A DNA stretch of 48,459 nt. Source: Marinilabiliaceae bacterium (GTDB lineage Bacteria > Bacteroidota > Bacteroidia > Bacteroidales > Marinilabiliaceae). The notes under the pieces were generated by a model. It was not told the origin of the DNA and ran no database searches. It saw only the letters and a list, made by a program, of their open reading frames with translations. A program made the translations under genes and the position numbers. Each line of letters opens with the position of its first letter. The first letter of the stretch is position 1. Positions 7,668-15,713 of the stretch are shown here, in pieces. The DNA is taken from positions 1 through 48,459 of the forward strand of contig WRMI01000018.1 in NCBI GenBank assembly GCA_009777175.1, in the 5' to 3' direction.

Positions 7668-8221
7668 ATGAGTTGGGAAAAATATATATTGACAAAATTA
7701 TTTATAGCGGTAGGACTTGCAGGAGTATTTGCAACGCCTCAAATTCCAGATAAACTCGTTTACAATGGCGATGTGTTGTCTGTTTATTTGTATTTGCCTG
7801 ATGAATTTTATAAGCCAGACACAGTACCTATTGGTCAATTTGAAAGTATTTATACAGTCAATTTATTTGGTAACAAAAAAACTTGTAATTCAACCGATTG
7901 TGGCAGAGAATATCAAGCAACGTGGGAAATTGTAGAGAATCAATTATACTTAACAGGAATTTATAGTTGTTGAATATCAATGTTTTTGACAATTCAAAAT
8001 CAAGACAGTCAACTTATAGCCAAAATATGACAAAATTGTTAAGTTTTATATATACGAATATTGACTGGGATAATTTACCAAAACAACAAGAAACGATTAG
8101 AGTAATTACGATGTTTTCCGCTAATGAAGAAGGAAAAATTGACCAAGATTATGTTAAGTTGGGAATTGAACCCAATATTGAACAAATTGGCAATATTTCA
8201 AAAAACCAAATTATTAAATAA
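7668..8221 (+). pseudogene. Secreted TonB-C-like hypothetical protein, internally deleted
   Basis: The first part (7668-7973, 101 residues) contains DKLVYNGDVLSVYLYLPDEF, a cysteine pair in NSTDCGREYQATWEIVENQL and LYLTGIYSC, then a stop. The second part, in another frame from about 7967, has NVFDNSKSRQSTYSQNMTKL, IYTNIDWDNLPKQQETIRV and FSANEEGKID. I recall a Bacteroidetes family in which these two parts are one protein separated by about 60-70 residues and followed by a TonB-C-like end. On that basis this copy has lost the middle segment, gained a frameshift and lost its C-terminus. The family has no name I can give with confidence. Confidence 0.6.
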
Positions 8222-8251
8222 TTAGTGGCAAACAAATGAATCTTGCATTGA

Positions 8252-9103
8252 TTAAATTGTATTAATACAGCTTTCGAGCGTGGGAAAGTCAAATTCAAAG
8301 CCGTCTGAGAGGAGTCGGTGCGGAATAACAAATTGACATGTAACGAAAAAGAAGGTTTCTTCGCGCAAGAAAAACTTTGCAGGGAATTTTGAGAACGTAA
8401 ACAATTTTTTTCGTTTGAAGTTCTTTTTCATAAAATATGAAAACTTTTCGTTGGTCATAATTTCGGGCATTACTAAGTTATATATACCGTTTTTGTCGCT
8501 ATTCGAAATTGACCATCGGAAGGCCTTTAGAACGTCACTAACGTGAATTAAAGGTACAGATTGTTTTCCATTACCAATTTTGAAATCAAAATTATATTCG
8601 GCTAACTCTTTAATTTTGACAAATAATCCGCCTTTGTCAGATAGAACATTTCCGATGCGGAAAATACAAATTCGCGTTTTAGGATTAAGTTTAAATGCTG
8701 CTTTTTCCCAATTTTTGCACATATCCGCAAGAAAATCCTCACCTAAATTTTGAGAATATTCGTCGTGTATATTTATTTCATCGTAAATATTAACTAATGT
8801 GGTCATAATCAGCAGAGAAGGGGGGTTTTTCATACCATTGATGGCATTAATAAGGATTTTAGTATTTTCTACTCTGCTAAAATAAATTTCTTCTTTTTGG
8901 CGCATAGAATAGTTCTTTTTTAAAAGTTTCTCGCCAGTAAGATTAATGACAACATCTGCGCCTTTCAACAATTCACGTATATGTCGGGCACCTAACGCAA
9001 AATCATTATTGTCAAGTGCTGTGATATTATCTTCTTGCTTTTTTAATAAATCACAAATAAAATTATTTGTTCCGTCAATTGTTTCGCACAATACTATTTT
9101 CAT
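8252..9103 (-). CDS. TIGR01777-family epimerase-like protein with altered nucleotide-binding loop
   Basis: This 283-residue protein aligns with the TIGR01777 (YfcH/SulA-like) extended SDR family: VVINLTGEKLLKKNYS, EEIYFSRVENTKIL, GEDFLADMCKNWEKAA, RIGNVLSDKGGLF and GKQSVPLIHVSDVLKAF are all family blocks, and the C-terminal DUF1731 ends in LLSDGFEFDFPTLE. The family binds NAD(P) but its substrate is unknown. The N-terminus is odd: where relatives have a TGGTGFIG dinucleotide loop, this protein reads MKIVLCETIDGTNNFICDLL, so the Rossmann glycine motif is lost. It may no longer bind cofactor in the usual way. It stands alone on the minus strand. Confidence 0.8.
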   Translation of the reverse strand: MKIVLCETIDGTNNFICDLLKKQEDNITALDNNDFALGARHIRELLKGADVVINLTGEKLLKKNYSMRQKEEIYFSRVENTKILINAINGMKNPPSLLIMTTLVNIYDEINIHDEYSQNLGEDFLADMCKNWEKAAFKLNPKTRICIFRIGNVLSDKGGLFVKIKELAEYNFDFKIGNGKQSVPLIHVSDVLKAFRWSISNSDKNGIYNLVMPEIMTNEKFSYFMKKNFKRKKLFTFSKFPAKFFLREETFFFVTCQFVIPHRLLSDGFEFDFPTLESCINTI

Positions 9104-9138
9104 CTGTTTTTAATTTTTAACCACAAATTATTTTTTAG

Positions 9139-9161
9139 TTTAGCCACTAATTACACGAATT
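9139..9161 (-). repeat. Dispersed 23-bp repeat, copy 1
   Basis: This segment is the inverse complement of 12943-12965 with one mismatch; the shared core is TAATTAGTGGCTAAA on the other strand. A looser relative occurs near 33513-33535. All lie between genes. Confidence 0.6.
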
Positions 9162-9192
9162 AACACAAATTTCTTTATTTCTAATCATTTGG

Positions 9193-9262
9193 CAATTAAC
9201 CACTAATCACTAACCACTAACCACTAACCACTAACCACTAACCCCTAACCCCTAACCACTAC
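9193..9262 (+). repeat. Heptad array, 10 units of CCACTAA type
   Basis: Ten heptads run in perfect phase: CAATTAA, CCACTAA, TCACTAA, four more CCACTAA, two CCCCTAA and CCACTAC. It lies between cdaA and the TIGR01777 gene. No protein or RNA function is evident. Confidence 0.9.
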
Positions 9263-9305
9263 TTATTCACTTTATTTATTTTACAAAAACTAAAAAATCT
9301 CAAAA

Positions 9306-10079
9306 TTATTTCATTGTATCTTCTAACATTTTTTCTAATTGATGCGAATCAAGGTTAAAAGTTCCTTTTGCATTTCTGAAAGCAGAAATATTTCCTGTTT
9401 CTTCGGACACTGCAATCGCAAGTGCATCGGTTGTTTCAGAAATTCCGAGGGCGGCTCTATGTCTTAGTCCGTAATTTTTGGGAAGATTCATATTTTGGGA
9501 CAGTGGCAAAATGCAACCTGCGGCTTTAATTTTATTTTGACCTACAATAACTGCACCGTCATGCAAAGGGCTATTTTTAAAAAATATTGAAATAAGCAGT
9601 TGTTTGGAAATAATTGCGTTCAGAGCCTCGCCCGTTCCCGTCAATTCGTGGAGTTCCGATTTGTTTGTTACAATTATCAATGCACCTGTTTTAGTAATCG
9701 ACAAATCTTCACATGCCTGAACAATCGGTTTAATGTAAATTGAGGTTATACCCGAACTTTTGCTTTCAAAAAGCTTTTCAAAAGAAAAACGTTGCACCCA
9801 ATTATATTTGTTGCCCACTAAAAGTAATAGACGCCGAATTTCCTGCTGAAAAAGTATGATTATTGCAATTACTCCTACATTTACCACACTATCAAGAATA
9901 CTTGTCGACAGCCTCATATTCAGCGACTTAATTATCAACCAAAAAATTATAAAAGCAAAAATTCCGATGAAAATATTAACCGCAACAGTGCCTTTCATCA
10001 ATTTATATAACTTAAATAGCAAAAAAGCTACTATTATTATGTCGATTATATCGATTAATCTGATATCTAAGAATGTCAT
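9306..10079 (-). CDS. cdaA: Diadenylate cyclase CdaA
   Basis: This 257-residue membrane enzyme makes cyclic di-AMP from two ATP molecules. Three hydrophobic helices (about residues 10-25, 31-50 and 63-77) precede the DisA_N catalytic domain. Its two signature motifs are intact: DGA at 174-176 (SPLHDGAVIVG) and RHR at 206-208 (YGLRHRAALGISE). The length is normal for CdaA/DacA. Its ATG overlaps the folP stop by 4 nt, a folP-cdaA pair that is common in Bacteroidetes, so c-di-AMP synthesis is tied to folate gene expression here. No c-di-AMP phosphodiesterase is in the window. Confidence 0.95.
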   Translation of the reverse strand: MTFLDIRLIDIIDIIIVAFLLFKLYKLMKGTVAVNIFIGIFAFIIFWLIIKSLNMRLSTSILDSVVNVGVIAIIILFQQEIRRLLLLVGNKYNWVQRFSFEKLFESKSSGITSIYIKPIVQACEDLSITKTGALIIVTNKSELHELTGTGEALNAIISKQLLISIFFKNSPLHDGAVIVGQNKIKAAGCILPLSQNMNLPKNYGLRHRAALGISETTDALAIAVSEETGNISAFRNAKGTFNLDSHQLEKMLEDTMK

Positions 10080-10915
10080 GAGGTTAATTTTTGAATAAGA
10101 TTAATAGTTTCAACGGCTTCTTTTACGTCGTGGACACGCAAAATATTTGCTCCTTTGAGCAAGGCAATACAATTTAAAATAGTTGTTCCGTTAAGGGCAT
10201 CCTCAGGTTTGATATTTAAAAAATTGTAAATCATTGTTTTACGAGATATTCCTACCATAATTGGCAGCCCAAAGATACGAAATTGTTTTAGATTTTTCAG
10301 CAACTCATAATTTTGGTCTAATGTTTTTCCAAAACCAAATCCGGGATCAATAATAATATCATTAACGCCTTTTTTTCGCAATATATCTACTTTTTGTGCT
10401 AAGTCTATCATAATTTCACCAATTAAATTTTCGTAATGAGGGTTTTGCTGCATTGTTTGCGGAGTTCCTTTTATATGCGTTAATATATAAGGAACATTAA
10501 GGTTAGCAATGGTATCAAACATTTTATTATCTAACTCGCCGCCAGAAATGTCATTAATAATATCTGCTTCACCCTCTATTATAGCCTTTTGCGCTACCTC
10601 CGAACGAAAAGTATCAACAGCGATGGAAATATTTGGAAAATGCTTTCGTATTATGTTCAAAGCAGAAACAATTTTGTCGATTTCTTGTTGACTATTTTCA
10701 AGAACAACTCCCGGTCGTGTCGAACAAGCACCTATTTCAACTATTTTTCCACCCTCATTAATAATAGTTTCTACTCGATTTAATATCTCTTTTTCAGTGT
10801 TATACCTACTCCCTGCATAAAAAGAGTTATCAGTCAGGTTGATAATACCCATAACAATAGGAGTTGTTATTTCTAACAATTTTCCCCTGCAATTTATGTA
10901 AAAAACAGTTTTCAT
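10076..10915 (-). CDS. folP: Dihydropteroate synthase
   Basis: FolP condenses 4-aminobenzoate with hydroxymethyl-dihydropterin pyrophosphate in folate synthesis and is the sulfonamide target. With the start at 10915 (MKTVFYINCRGKLLEITTPI) the protein is 279 residues, normal for the family. Conserved blocks are VMGIINLTDNSFYAGSR, VEIGACSTRPG, the loop ILTHIKGTPQTMQ, DPGFGFGKT and the pyrophosphate-binding GISRKTMI. Two deviations from the common sequence are N for P in TPDSF and E for D in DIGAxSTRPG. An upstream in-frame ATG at 10984 would add 23 unconserved residues. It is translationally coupled to cdaA. Confidence 0.93.
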   Translation of the reverse strand: MKTVFYINCRGKLLEITTPIVMGIINLTDNSFYAGSRYNTEKEILNRVETIINEGGKIVEIGACSTRPGVVLENSQQEIDKIVSALNIIRKHFPNISIAVDTFRSEVAQKAIIEGEADIINDISGGELDNKMFDTIANLNVPYILTHIKGTPQTMQQNPHYENLIGEIMIDLAQKVDILRKKGVNDIIIDPGFGFGKTLDQNYELLKNLKQFRIFGLPIMVGISRKTMIYNFLNIKPEDALNGTTILNCIALLKGANILRVHDVKEAVETINLIQKLTS

Positions 10916-11047
10916 TAATATATAATTTTCAGTTTGGTTAGTGAGTTTTATCGAACTATCAGAAATAATAACGTTTATAATCAAAGTATATTTTTTTAAT
11001 AAAATAATAAATTTTTATTCATCTGTGTTTAATTAAAAAAAAACATC

Positions 11048-11055
11048 TATTTTTG
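11048..11055 (+). promoter_or_regulatory. Promoter of the Rpn-type gene
   Basis: TATTTTTG matches the TAnnTTTG -7 box and lies 20 nt upstream of the ATG at 11076. Confidence 0.5.
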
Positions 11056-11075
11056 CATGATAAAAAAAGAAAAAT

Positions 11076-12203
11076 ATGGCACAATCAGAAAAGAGTATAT
11101 CGAAACAAAACATCAAAGCAATAGCAACAAAAGGAAAAACAAAGAAGAGCACCATGAAGGCGGTGCGCAGCATAGATTTATCTAATGTGCTTTATTTAGA
11201 CCCCAAAGTAGATTTGACATTCAGACGTATTTTTGGAGAGCATCCCGATTTGCTGATAGACTTTCTTAATGCGGTTATGCCGCTACCACCCGACAGATTA
11301 ATTGTTTCGGTGGAATATTTGCCATCGGAACTTATGCCCGATGACCCGAATAAAAAATATTCTATTGTGGATGTTAGGTGTAAAGATAACCATAAACGGC
11401 AATTTATCATAGAGATGCAAGTTCTATGGACATCTGAATTTTATAACCGTATTGTTTTCAATGCCGGCAAAGCATACGTAAAACAATTAGAACAAGGCGA
11501 CAAATATGAATTATTGCAACCTGTTTACACACTTGCTTTGATTAATGAAAATTTTGACCTCAAAACAAAAAAGTTTTATCATCATTACCAGATAGTAAAC
11601 CCTCACAATATAAAGGAGATAATTCCGGGTCTTGAGTTTGTTTTGGTAGAACTTACTGACAAATTTTGTCCCGCTGCAATAACCTCTTCCATTGGAAAGA
11701 GTAAGGTAGGCGCAATGCGTAAGTTAATGGTTCTTTGGCTTCGTTTTTTGAAAGAGACCAACGAAAAAATGACCGAACTACCGACAAATATGAAAAAGAA
11801 TGCGAAAATAAGTAAAGCAGCCGAACTTTGCAAGCGAGCAGCATATACACCCGAAGAACTATTACAATACAACGCCTACAAAGAGTATATACGTTTAGAG
11901 CGAGCATTAAGAGACGGAGCAAGAAAAGAAGGAAAAGCAGAAGGCGAAGCAATTGGATTAGAAAAAGGATTTGAGAAGGGTGAAGCAATTGGTATGGAAA
12001 AAGGATTAGAGATGGGTGAAGCAATTGGTATGGAAAAAGGATTAGAAAAGGGCGAGGCAATTGGTATGGAAAAATCTTACCAAAAAATGATTGAAAACGC
12101 CAATAAAGCAGGTTTTTCGATAGAAACTATGGAGACCATTACAGGCTTATCACACCATGAAATAGAGAAAATATTAAAAAACTTAAATAATGAGAATATC
12201 TAG
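11076..12203 (+). CDS. Rpn-family PD-(D/E)XK nuclease / putative transposase
   Basis: The 375-residue protein belongs to the Rpn family (PD-(D/E)XK nuclease family transposase), whose E. coli members cut DNA and promote recombination. Family blocks are LDPKVDLTFRRIFGEHPDLL, a catalytic core with SIVDVRCKDNHKRQFIIEMQ (D in IVDV and the E-x-Q of IEMQ), and FNAGKAYVKQLEQGDKY. After residue 285 comes a low-complexity tail of 12-residue GEAIGMEKGLEK repeats, common in this family, then a short helical end, ETMETITGLSHHEIEKIL. A lysine-rich N-terminus precedes the domain. A dispersed inverted-repeat sequence follows its stop directly. Confidence 0.9.
   Translation: MAQSEKSISKQNIKAIATKGKTKKSTMKAVRSIDLSNVLYLDPKVDLTFRRIFGEHPDLLIDFLNAVMPLPPDRLIVSVEYLPSELMPDDPNKKYSIVDVRCKDNHKRQFIIEMQVLWTSEFYNRIVFNAGKAYVKQLEQGDKYELLQPVYTLALINENFDLKTKKFYHHYQIVNPHNIKEIIPGLEFVLVELTDKFCPAAITSSIGKSKVGAMRKLMVLWLRFLKETNEKMTELPTNMKKNAKISKAAELCKRAAYTPEELLQYNAYKEYIRLERALRDGARKEGKAEGEAIGLEKGFEKGEAIGMEKGLEMGEAIGMEKGLEKGEAIGMEKSYQKMIENANKAGFSIETMETITGLSHHEIEKILKNLNNENI
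11943..12074 (+). repeat. Coding repeat, 36-bp units in the Rpn tail
   Basis: Three full 36-bp units and a partial fourth encode GEAIG(L/M)EKG(F/L)E(K/M). The units are nearly identical in DNA, so the number of copies is likely to vary between strains through slippage without frameshift. Confidence 0.85.
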
Positions 12204-12204
12204 T

Positions 12205-12335
12205 GTTATGTTAATTAATTGTAAAATAGCATATTGTCAGATTCCTCATTTAACTTCGTTTCATTCGAGATGAATGTCTGTTTCATCCTACCATTAATAT
12301 GCTAATAGAGTCATTCCGAACGAAGCAAGGAATCT
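12205..12335 (+). repeat. Dispersed inverted-repeat element, copy 1
   Basis: The left part, from TTGTAAAATAGCATATTGTC to AGATTCCTCATTT, is shared with 42181-42277. AGATTCCTC near the left is the inverse of the GAGGAATCT-like AAGGAATCT near the right, with CTTCG and CGAAG also pairing, so the sequence can form a long stem. Compared with copy 2 it has extra sequence in the middle. It begins right after the Rpn gene stop. Confidence 0.7.
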
Positions 12336-12519
12336 ATTTTGAGCATCACAAGAAATATCATCAAAAATTATAAAAAAACAGCAAAACCATTTTTCCGATT
12401 TCGCCGTTTTAATACGTATATCTGTAATAATGAAACTTTTACCGTTTAACAACCTTATTATCGCATAATTTTGTAAGAAAAAAATTTTAAAAAAAAAGTT
12501 TCAATTAAAAAAAATATAT

Positions 12520-12527
12520 TACTTTTG
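12520..12527 (+). promoter_or_regulatory. Promoter of the cobalamin-riboswitch transcript
   Basis: TACTTTTG matches the -7 consensus TAnnTTTG and lies directly before the riboswitch, which begins about 6 nt later; this is where a transcript start is expected. Confidence 0.6.
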
Positions 12528-12532
12528 CCGCC

Positions 12533-12707
12533 GCATTGGTTTCAAATTTTCTTTCAGAATATTTGACGAAGAGGGAATTAGGTGAAAATCCTAAACAGAC
12601 CCGCTACTGTAAATCTTAATGCAACGTTTTGAGGAACATATTTGTCACTGCATTAATAGTGTGGGAAGGCGCTCAAAACGAAGAGAAGTCAGGAGACCTG
12701 CCAATGC
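12533..12707 (+). ncRNA. Cobalamin (B12) riboswitch
   Basis: The aptamer core is clear: GGGAATTAGGTGAAAATCC near 12576, then ACAGACCCGCTACTGTAA, a GGGAAGGCGC segment near 12663, and the B12 box AAGTCAGGAGACCTGCC near 12686-12702. The closing stem is GCATTGG (12533-12539) with CCAATGC (12701-12707), a perfect 7-bp match. Adenosyl- or aquocobalamin binding should lower expression of the downstream genes. The first of these, at 12988, is about 280 nt away, and that gap is filled with repeats. No btuB gene is in the window. Confidence 0.93.
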
Positions 12708-12831
12708 AAATGATTTTTTTAGTCTTCGAGGAATGAGGCTTTTAAAAATAGATGCAAAAAAGCATTGTTTTATTTCAATTATTCCAAAAAAAGACCTTTT
12801 TATAGTTATGTTGTTAGTTATCAGTTTTCAG

Positions 12832-12920
12832 TAAATGAGTGAATGAGTGAATAAGTGTAGGGACGCACCCTTGTGGTCGTCCACCTTGTAATAAAAAAAT
12901 AAGTGAATGAGTAAATTAGC
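12832..12920 (+). repeat. Tetrad array split by a 38-bp GC-rich repeat
   Basis: TGAA/TGAG tetrads flank a 38-bp unit at 12855-12892 that contains GGGACGCACCCTTGTGGTC. The same 38-bp unit, inverted and also within a tetrad array, is at 19481-19519. Another dispersed repeat (12943-12965) follows. All of this lies between the riboswitch and its first gene. Confidence 0.8.
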
Positions 12921-12987
12921 GGCATAAAAATAATTAGTGATAATTTGTGTAATTAGTGGCTAAAAAATAAAAATTAGAAACAATATT

Positions 12988-14157
12988 ATGAATAAAAAAA
13001 TTTTTTTCACACTTGCTTTTTTGATAATAGGAAAAAGCCTTGTAAATTCTCAATCGCCTTATATAAGTAAGGTATTCGAGTATCGTCCTGCCCCGGGTCA
13101 ATTTGTAAATATGCTACCTCAATATGAAGTTGGTGATACTCAAGCCGATATGGACAGAAAAGCTGAAGAATCTATTAGCGATGACAATGGTGTTTTAATC
13201 TCTCTTGGTGGTTACGGTGGTTACATAATTTTTGGTTTCGACCACCCCGTTATAAATGTTCCGGGTGCTTATGATTTTAAGATTTTGGGTAATGCAATAA
13301 TTTCTACGCCTCCCGGTGCTACTCGAGATGGTGGAAATTGCGAACCAGGTATTGTATTAGTTTCGTATGACTTAAATGGCAACGGAATCCCAGACGACCA
13401 ATGGTACGAACTTGCCGGAAGCGAATATTTTAAACCTGAAACTGTTAATAATTACCATATTACATATTTTAAGCCCGACGAAAACAAAATCCCCACTCCT
13501 GACCCGAATTATCCTTTTTTAAGCGATACAACTTATATTAAATGGACTGATAATCAAGGTGATGAAGGTTATATTTCACGCAATGTATTTCATTCTCATC
13601 CTTATTATCCGCAATGGATTGATGCAGAAACATTGTTTTTTGAGGGAAATAAGCTCGCCAATAATTATTTAGATTTAAGCGGGACCGGCTCACTCTTTGT
13701 GCAATACGCCTATCCGTGGGGTTATGCTGATAATTATCCCAATACAGACGAGCGTTCCAATTTTAATATTGAGTGGGCTGTGGACAGCAATGGAAATTCA
13801 GTGTTTCTTCCTGCTATTCATTTTGTTAAAGTTTATACGGCTGTTAATCAGTACTGCGGTTGGTTAGGTGAAACATCCACAGAAATTATGGGTGCAGAAG
13901 ATTTACACCCTCACGCCGTATATATCAAAGAAAATCAAATAAATAAAACAATTTTACTCATAGATAATCCCGCGAAAGAGTTTTTGATAATTGTTTCTTA
14001 CGAACAACAAAATATTGATATTTACGACTATTTGGGTCGAAAACAATTCTCTTTTGAATTGAAAAGCGGAACAAATTACATTCCATGCGGACAATTGTCG
14101 AATGGCATCCATTTGATTAAAAACGAAAATTTTACAGTAAAATTTGTAAAACTATAA
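12988..14157 (+). CDS. Secreted T9SS-cargo cell-surface protein in the B12 riboswitch operon
   Basis: This 389-residue protein has a signal peptide (MNKKIFFTLAFLIIGKSLVNS, given here to S with cleavage near SQS). Its main domain, with VSYDLNGNGIPDDQWYELAG and the glycine-rich SLGGYGGYIIFGFDHP, matches surface proteins often found in Bacteroidetes cobalamin loci. The last 75 residues (LLIDNPAKEFLIIVS, IYDYLGRKQFSF, LSNGIHLIKNENFTVKFVKL) are a type A T9SS sorting domain, so it should be exported by the type IX system and anchored or released at the cell surface. Position after a B12 riboswitch suggests a role in capturing or handling corrinoids, which is inference. Asp/Asn-rich loops such as DLNGNGIPDD may bind calcium. 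Confidence 0.8.
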   Translation: MNKKIFFTLAFLIIGKSLVNSQSPYISKVFEYRPAPGQFVNMLPQYEVGDTQADMDRKAEESISDDNGVLISLGGYGGYIIFGFDHPVINVPGAYDFKILGNAIISTPPGATRDGGNCEPGIVLVSYDLNGNGIPDDQWYELAGSEYFKPETVNNYHITYFKPDENKIPTPDPNYPFLSDTTYIKWTDNQGDEGYISRNVFHSHPYYPQWIDAETLFFEGNKLANNYLDLSGTGSLFVQYAYPWGYADNYPNTDERSNFNIEWAVDSNGNSVFLPAIHFVKVYTAVNQYCGWLGETSTEIMGAEDLHPHAVYIKENQINKTILLIDNPAKEFLIIVSYEQQNIDIYDYLGRKQFSFELKSGTNYIPCGQLSNGIHLIKNENFTVKFVKL

Positions 14158-14209
14158 AAATGATATTTTTTAAAATCATAATTCAAAAGTTTATAATTTA
14201 TAATAAAAA

Positions 14210-14241
14210 GCCGTAAAAGGAACGGCGCGGTGAAAGCCCGC
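14210..14241 (+). other. Tandem hairpins in the DUF4465 gene leader
   Basis: Two small stems occur side by side: GCCGT (14210-14214) with ACGGC (14222-14226), and GCGG (14227-14230) with CCGC (14238-14241) around TGAAAGC. The string GGAA...GGTGAAAGCCC resembles the 5' half of the cobalamin aptamer core but the remaining core and the B12 box are absent. It may be a riboswitch relic, a translation control element or chance. Confidence 0.35.
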
Positions 14242-14253
14242 AACAATATTTTT

Positions 14254-15600
14254 ATGAAACAATTTAATTTTATTATTTTGATGAGTTTAATACTTGCTGG
14301 TCAAGTATATGCGCAGCAGTCGCAAAGCATTACGTTGGATTTAAGTCAACCGTCGATTCCACAATCATTTACTTTAAACGAAAAAAATGTTTGGACAGAA
14401 ACATACAACGACGTTGCTTATCCATTTATAGAATTTAACAATAGTACCTTTCGGTTTTCGCACTTAGGCGCGGGTGATGGAAATTCATGGGGAGGTTATT
14501 ATTGGGATGGCTTTACATACAGCAAAAATGCTGATAATACCGACCAAGGAACTAATTGGTATGGAAATGAATGGGGTAATATGGCAGGAGGAGGTATCAA
14601 AACCGACGAAAACGGCAATGTTCTTGTAGATGAAAACGGAATTGTTATTGCCGACCCCGAAATTCCTTATTTACTTGCTTATTGGGCAAGCTATATGGAA
14701 GGTGAATATAGATATCCCGTTTTGAGCGTTATCCTAAATGATACCTATCGGGCAGATGGAATTTACGTAAACATTAGCCCGTGGGCTTACTTTGCAAACA
14801 TTAACGGAGACGGTTATGCAAGACCGTTAAACCAAAATGGCGACTATTTCAAACTTTTTATTCACGCAGTTGATGAAAATTTTGTTGACACAGGGAATAC
14901 TGTCGAATATTTTTTTGCACAAAATATTAACGGAACACTTGTTCAAAGTCCAAATTGGGAATGGATTGACCTGTCTGAATTAGGCGAAATTGCCGGAATA
15001 TATTTCACCATGGAATCCACTGACAATGACCCCGTGTATGGCATGAACACTGCCTCTTATTTTTGTGTGGACAAATTGAAGGTACATCCTCGAGAAGAAG
15101 TTATTCACGTTACAGGAGTTGAATTAAACATCAACACATTAGAAATCGAAAAAGATTATTCTTTTCAACTGATTGCCACCATCTTACCACATAATGCAAC
15201 TAATCAGAACATTAGTTGGGATAGTAGTGATGACACTATTGCTACAGTTGACGAAAACGGATTGGTTTTGGCTATTGCAAAAGGAGAAACAAATATTATT
15301 GTTACTACTGAAGATGGAAATTTCACCGATGTTTGTGTAGTTAAAGTTACTGACGAAATTGGAATTGATAAAATTCAAAATTATGTTTGCAACATCTATC
15401 CAACTGAAACGACGGGACTTGTTTGTATTATTCTGTCGGAAATAGTACCCGATTTTGTTCAAATTTTTGACATTTCTGGAAATTTATTACAAAACGTTAG
15501 ATTACAATCTATGGTAAATTGCATTGATATAAGTTCTTATGCGTCAGGTATCTATATGATAAAAGTCAGAGATGAAATAGTGAAAGTTGTTAAAAAATAG
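14254..15600 (+). CDS. DUF4465 secreted protein with Ig-like and T9SS sorting domains
   Basis: The start is set at 14254 because MKQFNFIILMSLILAGQVYA is a good signal peptide; a GTG at 14230 would add eight residues that overlap the leader hairpins. The 448-residue protein has a DUF4465-type domain (FIEFNNSTFRFSHLGAGDGN, WDGFTYSKNADNTDQG, ISPWAYFANINGDGYARP, ending ASYFCVDKLKVHP), a Big_2-like Ig domain (VTGVELNINTLEIEKDYSF to TEDGNFTDVCVVKV) and a T9SS sorting domain (IYPTETTGLVCII, VQIFDISGNLLQNV, ASGIYMIKVRDEIVKVVKK). It follows the other surface gene by 96 nt, so it likely shares the B12-controlled transcript. Proteins with DUF4465 have been linked to corrinoid binding in Bacteroides (BtuH); that link is from memory. 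Confidence 0.83.
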   Translation: MKQFNFIILMSLILAGQVYAQQSQSITLDLSQPSIPQSFTLNEKNVWTETYNDVAYPFIEFNNSTFRFSHLGAGDGNSWGGYYWDGFTYSKNADNTDQGTNWYGNEWGNMAGGGIKTDENGNVLVDENGIVIADPEIPYLLAYWASYMEGEYRYPVLSVILNDTYRADGIYVNISPWAYFANINGDGYARPLNQNGDYFKLFIHAVDENFVDTGNTVEYFFAQNINGTLVQSPNWEWIDLSELGEIAGIYFTMESTDNDPVYGMNTASYFCVDKLKVHPREEVIHVTGVELNINTLEIEKDYSFQLIATILPHNATNQNISWDSSDDTIATVDENGLVLAIAKGETNIIVTTEDGNFTDVCVVKVTDEIGIDKIQNYVCNIYPTETTGLVCIILSEIVPDFVQIFDISGNLLQNVRLQSMVNCIDISSYASGIYMIKVRDEIVKVVKK

Positions 15601-15681
15601 ATTTTCAATGTCGCATCTGTGTGTTTTTCATTTTTTTTTGAATAAAAATATGTTATATTATGTTATGCAAATAAAAAATAT

Positions 15682-15689
15682 TATTTTTG
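15682..15689 (+). promoter_or_regulatory. Promoter of the GSCFA gene
   Basis: TATTTTTG followed by CA is a strong -7 match. A transcript start near 15696 would fall after the upstream in-frame codon at 15687, which supports starting the protein at 15714/15717. Confidence 0.6.
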
Positions 15690-15713
15690 CAAATATTAAC
15701 ATTTTTTACTAAT

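Noticed and set aside
9193..9262. Possible CRISPR or telomere-like array
   Set aside because: Units are 7 bp with no spacers, and there are no cas genes or replicon end. It is a short-period array.
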